From Hyperoodon ampullatus (lineage: Eukaryota > Chordata > Mammalia > Artiodactyla > Ziphiidae), in assembly GCA_949752795.1 (NCBI GenBank), contig OX457061.1:4709239-4773238 (forward strand): a stretch of 64,000 bases of DNA, given 5' to 3'. The notes beneath the pieces were generated by a model. That model saw only the letters and a program-made list of their open reading frames with translations. It was not told where the DNA came from and searched no databases. The translations under genes and the position numbers were made by a program. This document shows, piece by piece, positions 59,071-64,000 of this stretch (position 1 is the first letter of the stretch; every line of letters begins with the position of its first letter).

Positions 59071-60700
59071 TTAGGGTTCAAAAGAAGGATATGAAATCAA
59101 CCCAAGGGAACCAGGAAGGCTCCTTGGAGGATGTGGACTCGGAAAAGTTGAAATTCCCTACAAACGGACTTAAATATAATGTTGGTGGCTCATATTAGAG
59201 CAGCCTAAAACAGGCCCACTCCCCATTAACCCCTAAAAGGAAGGGGCAAAGGCAAGACTCTGAGAAGTGGGAACTGCTGAATGGGGCCACTGTATCCCAC
59301 CTCTCACTCTTCTACCTGGCTCTTCTCCCAGAGCCCACTTCCTGGAGTCGTGAGGGGATACTGATCCCTTCAGCTCTCAAGGAGACTTGCTTGGGGCTTT
59401 GAGCAGTTCCTTATATCACTGTGTCCTATAGATATCATCTGTGGGTACTGTGATGTGAAAGGGATTGGGAGACGGCCGTGATAGCGGGCCTGAGATCCCG
59501 TGCTCCTTTCTTTGGCTCTTTTTCTGAGGTTGCTGTTCTCCCTCCCTCCTCTCATCTTTGTCCCTGGAAACCTAGTTTTGTTTTTTTTTTTTACTGTTTA
59601 ATAACCACGACAAGAGACTTTGCCAGGCTTGGGATCAAACTTGCAGAAGATCCTAGTCTCTAAGCACTGGTGGACATTCGTAATAGGACAGAACCACCTT
59701 TTGGGATTCCCCTGTGTGCCCTGCCCACAGACTGACGCCATTATGTGTTGTTGAGCAGAACGTCCTCATACCCCCTCCATCTCCCCCACCCTGATGTACT
59801 GGGGGCTCAGGCAAAGACATTCCCAGGTAGATCTTTGGAAGGAATGTAACTTTTGGCTCTGGGAACTTTCTCTTTGTACAGCTGCCCCAGTTCACACAGA
59901 GTTAGATTTGCTGGGACTTATTGTCTCCAGAGAAGAAACCTAGGGGGTTTTAGCTACAGGTTCAATAACTTGTCCCCTCTCCAATCCTAGCCCCACTCAT
60001 TGCAGCCCCAGAAGTGTTTCCTAGGGTCCTTTTCCTTCCACTTATCTACTCCTACTTTACATCTCAGTGTCCCAAAGAAAATATCCTTGTAAGTCTCTCA
60101 CAGTCTTAAATAAAATTTCATTTCATTTTTATCATATCATTAAGCCAGTATAAATCCCAAGCACAGTAGCTCTAGAAGGATGTTCTTTTCCTATCTGACA
60201 TATAACAAAATAGATTTAGATTTTTTTTCCCTGTTGACTTGGGCACCTTGGGAAAAATAAAATAAAATAACTGAAATTAAGTAAATAAAAGGCACCAAAT
60301 CCCTTTTCCTTCTCTTGGCCAGAACTCCCATATTCTCTTGTCAGTTCAAATAGGCCCCGCCCTCCCACCCCTGCCTCAGCCCCAAGTGTGGCATGCAGAG
60401 AACCTCACTTCACAGATCCGAGGAGGGCTAGGATGGGTTCTTAGAAATTAACTTCCCCTCTCCTTTAAAAGATTTTTTTTTACACTTTTTTATTTTTAAC
60501 AAAGGGTACTTAAATATTTAAAGTCTCCTAAGACCAATTAATTTAATACAGTTCATCCAACAGACATTTAGACAGCATGTGGCCTTGTCCTGCCCATTAA
60601 GGAACCTCTCATATTGTTGAGGGACGTGTCTAGAGTGTCACGAAAACCCAGACCCAGAAGAGCCAGGAGGCAGCTGCTTCCCTCCCATCATTTCACCATG
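59071..60700. other. Unique intronic DNA
   Basis: Nothing coding and no assignable repeat was recognised. Confidence 0.4.
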
Positions 60701-60704
60701 CAGG

Positions 60705-60800
60705 AAACTGAGGGTGCAGGTAGGGAGGTGTTTCTCTCAAAGAAGTCACAGAGATTTATTAGTAGCAGAGCCAGGACTGGACCCCTGACTGTTCTGCTCC
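60705..60800 (-). mobile_element. MIR fragment
   Basis: CATGCAGGAAACTGAGGGTG, then TTAGTAGCAGAGCCAGGACT and GGACCCCTGACT are the reversed MIR core and 5' part. Confidence 0.6.
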
Positions 60801-61339
60801 TGCTGATATTCTCCCGCTTTCTCCTGACTCGGTGGGGGGTGGGGGGCAGTGGAGGAGGAAGAGAGAGAGAAAAAAACACCCCAAAACAGGATATTAAAAA
60901 ATTGCATCTTTTTTTAGGTGATGTTTTTGGATGGTATCATAGAATCACTACCCCTGTTTGCTGTTCTGAGATTCCCCACGTGGGATAACTTCACTGATTG
61001 CTTATTGAGTCTTGTGTGTGAGCCTAGCAGAGGCCACACAGCCCTTGCTTCTGGTTCTTTGCAAGAAGGGGGCGGTTTCAGCATTTGTGTGTTACGAATT
61101 CCAGCGCTCTGCTTCAGTGCTCCCTGTGGCCCTGGAGCTCTGCCCTGTTAGCACTTCTTTTTGGCAGAGAAACAATACTTTATCAGCCAGTAGGGACAGA
61201 TATTTCTGTTCTACAAATGAGCCCAGATTTATAGACTCCGGGTTCAAAGAAATGAGGTGAGAGATCACCAACCAACCAAAGCCGAATCTACAGTGAGGGA
61301 AGAAATAGCTCAGGACTGGTTAATAATGAAAGCCAAAAC

Positions 61340-61505
61340 AAAAGGCACCCATTTAATTCTTACATTTGTCCTCTGAGAGGTACTGCTACTCTCCTTGCCT
61401 GTACCTTGTCCAGAGTCTCCCAGCTGGGAGGTGGCGGGACTAGGGTTCAGACCTGGGCACTGGGACTCCAGAACCCACACCTCTGAGCCGTACAGGGTAG
61501 AGCTG
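61340..61505 (-). mobile_element. MIR SINE
   Basis: CATTTGTCCTCTGAGAGGTA, GTCTCCCAGCTGGGAGGTGG and CGGGACTAGGGTTCAGACCT follow reversed MIR. Confidence 0.65.
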
Positions 61506-61529
61506 TGCCTTGCATTCACCTCTGTCATA

Positions 61530-61880
61530 GATCAGGTTTCTCGGTAGCAGATGCTGAGATGGAGTTTTGGGTGCAGTATATTTATTAGGGGTCAACACCT
61601 GTCAGAGGAAGGGGGAAGAAGCATGATTGGACAGGGGAAGACGGTTAACTGCGATACAGCCTGACAAAGCCCAGGAGATCTCCGGAGCGAGCATGGCCTG
61701 TAAGAGCTGTCCTGCGTCGGCCAGCAGCCTTGGCCTTTATAATCCTGCCTTGCTCGGTCACCAGACGCAGGTGGCTCCAGGAAGGCCATGACTGCAGTGG
61801 GGTGGCTCTCTGAGGCTGTCCCTGGGTGAGCTGACCGCTGAAGGCCGAGTGCTGACCGCGTTCCCGTAGCCGGGCAGCAA
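61530..61880. other. Repeat-like sequence, not assigned
   Basis: GTTTTGGGTGCAGTATATTT and ATTAGGGGTCAACACCTGTC have the feel of an interspersed repeat flanking the ERV relic. I cannot name the family or decide whether it is part of that element. Confidence 0.3.
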
Positions 61881-61884
61881 GGTC

Positions 61885-64000
61885 TTCCTTGAAGGAGGGA
61901 CCTGTTGCTGCATGTCCTTGCCTATCACGCTCTTTGTCAGCCACGCCACTATTACTGTACGGCTCGGTATTGGTCTCTGTTGCTGGCAGTTTGGACATTT
62001 GTTGGCATCAGTAACTATGTCAACTCTTCTAAGTGCAAGTCCATGCTGTTGGGCCCATTTCTGCCACTGTGGCCACTTTGTTTATGGGTCCATCATGCTG
62101 ACAAGGTTGACTGATATTAACTGGTCAGGTCACTTTTTCCCCTTGATTATCCAGTGCTCTTCCATGGTGGGTGATACAGAGATCTTCTACCCTTCAGCAC
62201 ACCCCCATGTGTTCATGCATGTCTGCACCTTAGACTTTCTTGTCCTGACCTTCCAGTCTTTCCTTCTAGGCCCTTGACAATCTGACTGGACCACTCATCA
62301 CTGCCCATGAGCCCATATATCGTCTAACCTGTGCCACTTGTTTTTCCACACAAGGTTGGCACCTTGCTGCGAATGCTCAGAGCCTACCTGTCGGAGGCCT
62401 TTCCCTCACTGCTGGCCTTTATGCTCATCCCAAGTGAGTCTGTAACGTAGCTGCCGTGCACTTTTGGCTTGTACCCACATACCAAGGTGGCCTGTCTGTA
62501 AAGCAGGCTTGGGCTTTTTCCTCCTCCTCCAGTCGATCGTATGGGATTCCCTATACAAACAGACACAAGCTGCGGGAGGGATGCTGAGACAGCGTGGTGG
62601 TGCCCTAGGGCCCAAGGCCTCTGGTTCTCCTCATGCTCAGTCCAGGGTGTACTGCTCGCATCTCAGAGCTGATTGTGGCTGGGCCTGTGCGACCTGAGGA
62701 CTTGGTGGGTCTGATAGTACCCAAAGAGGCCCACCAGACATGGTGCTTCTTTTCCTCGTGATAAGAGATGCAAAATGCAATCATTATGTTTTACTTTATA
62801 TAGGTGTCAAGAGCTGTGAGGGGTCTGAGACTTTTACCTCCCCCCCCTTCTTTTTTGCAAGCTAAAATGTTAGCTTATCACAGTCACATAGATGCTGACA
62901 GAAGTCCCAGGAAAAGGAGCAGCCAGGCTGTCAGCAGGGTCTCCTTAGTGTCCTGAATCCCATAAGGGGTGATTCGGGTGGGCCTAGATGGATGCCTGCC
63001 CTCACAGTGGGTTACATCACAGGAAGGGACACTGAGCCTGGAAAACCCATCACATTATAGCAGCCTGTCAGCAAGTTTGCTCTTTATTTGCAGGGAGATG
63101 TTACCTTATCCCTCAAGGCTGCTCACTGCAAGCGCAACCTTGAGAGAGGTCCCAGATAAAGAGTGGTCGGGGCCTTGTATTCTCAGCATACCCAGCCGAT
63201 GTGTAGGGTGTGAGAAATCTGCAGAGGGCTGTCTCTCTACAGTGAGACGTCCTGCGTGCACCTGGCCTCCGGATCCCTAAACATTTTTATGGATGGGGAA
63301 GACGTAGCATGTATCTTACCAATGCCTCCAACGACCTGGCCGCCTCCTGCTCATCTGACTTGATCAGTATCATGTCGTTATGTCATGGATCACTGTGACG
63401 GTCAGAGGATGTCTAGACGTCCAGGGCTCTTCCTGCTATATTGTGACAGAGGGCAGAAGTTTGCCCGTAGGCAAGACTGTAAACGTGTACTGTACCATGG
63501 AATATGAACTGTTTCTGATCTTCTTGTTTGATTGGAATAAAAAAATGCATTCACTAAACCAATGGCTTTGTATGATCAGAGACTGTATTATCCTGCTCTA
63601 GGAAAGGTGCTGCATCTGACACAGTGGCTGTGATCAGGGCTGCCTTCCTGGTTGAGCCCTCAGTAGTCTGCAGTTTTCCTCCAGGATCTGTCTGGTTTCT
63701 GCAGGAGTCAGACTGGCAAATTACACCAGTCCAGATAGGATGGAGACCACTTCCTCTGCATCCTTGAGATCCTTCAAAATGGTACTAATCTCTGCCATTG
63801 CCGTGGGGTGCAGTATTCTCTTTGATCTACTACTGTCTTGGCTGGGGGACAGTGGTGGGGCGGGGCAGGGCAGCATCACACTTCCACTTGGCCTTCTCCA
63901 CTATGGAAGGTCTAACCCCACAGACCAAGGACCTGAAGTGGTGGTTGTGCCGACTGCCAAATACGTTGGCCTCAAGGGCGCACGCCAGCTGCGCCCACAG
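61885..64000 (-). mobile_element. ERV-L-like pol relic, partial and heavily broken
   Basis: Read on the minus strand, the order fits a retroviral pol: a reverse-transcriptase catalytic region near 63360-63390 (an Asp-Met-Ile-Leu-Ile stretch with a frame break just before it), then a stretch where an RNase H part would be expected but was not recognised, then an integrase zinc-binding (His-His-Cys-Cys) region, whose Cys-x2-Cys pair is at 61995-61997 and 61986-61988. Stops and frameshifts occur throughout, so no functional protein is encoded. The 5' part and any LTR on that side lie beyond the window. Family assignment to ERV-L is by resemblance; other class III elements are possible. Confidence 0.65.

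Larger units (their letters stand above)
44856..64000 (+). other. MED27 intron downstream of the exon (partial)
   Basis: Everything after the donor site is inferred to be the next MED27 intron, at least 19.1 kb, with its acceptor beyond the window. It is richer in L1 remnants near the exon and ends inside an ERV-like relic. No further coding exon was recognised. Confidence 0.75.

Noticed and set aside
61912..62277. 121-codon plus-strand frame
   Set aside because: It is antisense to the ERV-like pol relic, so it is a shadow of that element.
1..64000. CRISPR array, operon, phage or other microbial system
   Set aside because: No evenly spaced short repeats, no densely packed long frames and no ribosome-binding pattern. 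The repeats present are mammalian transposons.

Overview
This window is mammalian nuclear DNA, almost certainly from a toothed whale or another cetacean. It carries eleven tRNA-derived SINEs of the CHR (cetacean–hippo–ruminant) type. Several are the short, little-diverged form that expanded in whales, and most have clear target-site duplications. The background (MIR, L2, old L1M, a MaLR LTR, MER2- and MER5-like DNA transposons) is ordinary for a placental mammal. There is no sign of bacterial, plasmid or phage DNA.

Only one protein-coding exon can be supported: a 131-bp internal exon of MED27 (Mediator complex subunit 27) on the + strand at 44725-44855. It has a polypyrimidine tract plus AG acceptor and a GTGAGT donor. 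The 43 complete codons match the central part of MED27. The rest of the window is therefore best read as two large MED27 introns: at least 44.7 kb upstream and at least 19.1 kb downstream. None of the other open frames looks like a gene. Most fall in repeats or GC-rich spacer.

Layout. 1-9.3 kb: mostly unique intron with MIR, L2 and a complete hAT-type element. 9.3-13.1 kb: an old minus-strand L1, split by a long-form CHR SINE. 13.5-24.4 kb: dense MIR/L2/SINE mosaic with two local CpG-rich patches. 24.4-30.6 kb: repeat-poor except for one MaLR LTR. 30.6-36.7 kb: L2, two young opposed SINEs, a 164-bp inverted duplication and a complete MER2-type transposon. 36.7-43.5 kb: largely unique. 43.5-51.1 kb: L1 remnants around the MED27 exon and two younger 5'-truncated L1 tails, one with a possible 3' transduction. 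51-56 kb: unique DNA with an inverted pair of GATA motifs. 56-58.9 kb: a nested SINE pair, an old L1 and another SINE. 58.9-61.5 kb: mostly unique. 61.9-64.0 kb: a decayed minus-strand ERV-L-like pol relic that runs off the window.

No novel defence system, operon or CRISPR array is present. The observations most worth a second look are the near-identical inverted duplication at 32.3-33.0 kb, the L1 copy with two poly-A tracts at 49.1 kb, the orphan CpG-dense patch at 23.2-23.5 kb, the inverted young SINE pair, and the GATA hairpin at 53.9 kb. All repeat-family names come from remembered consensus features, not from a database search.
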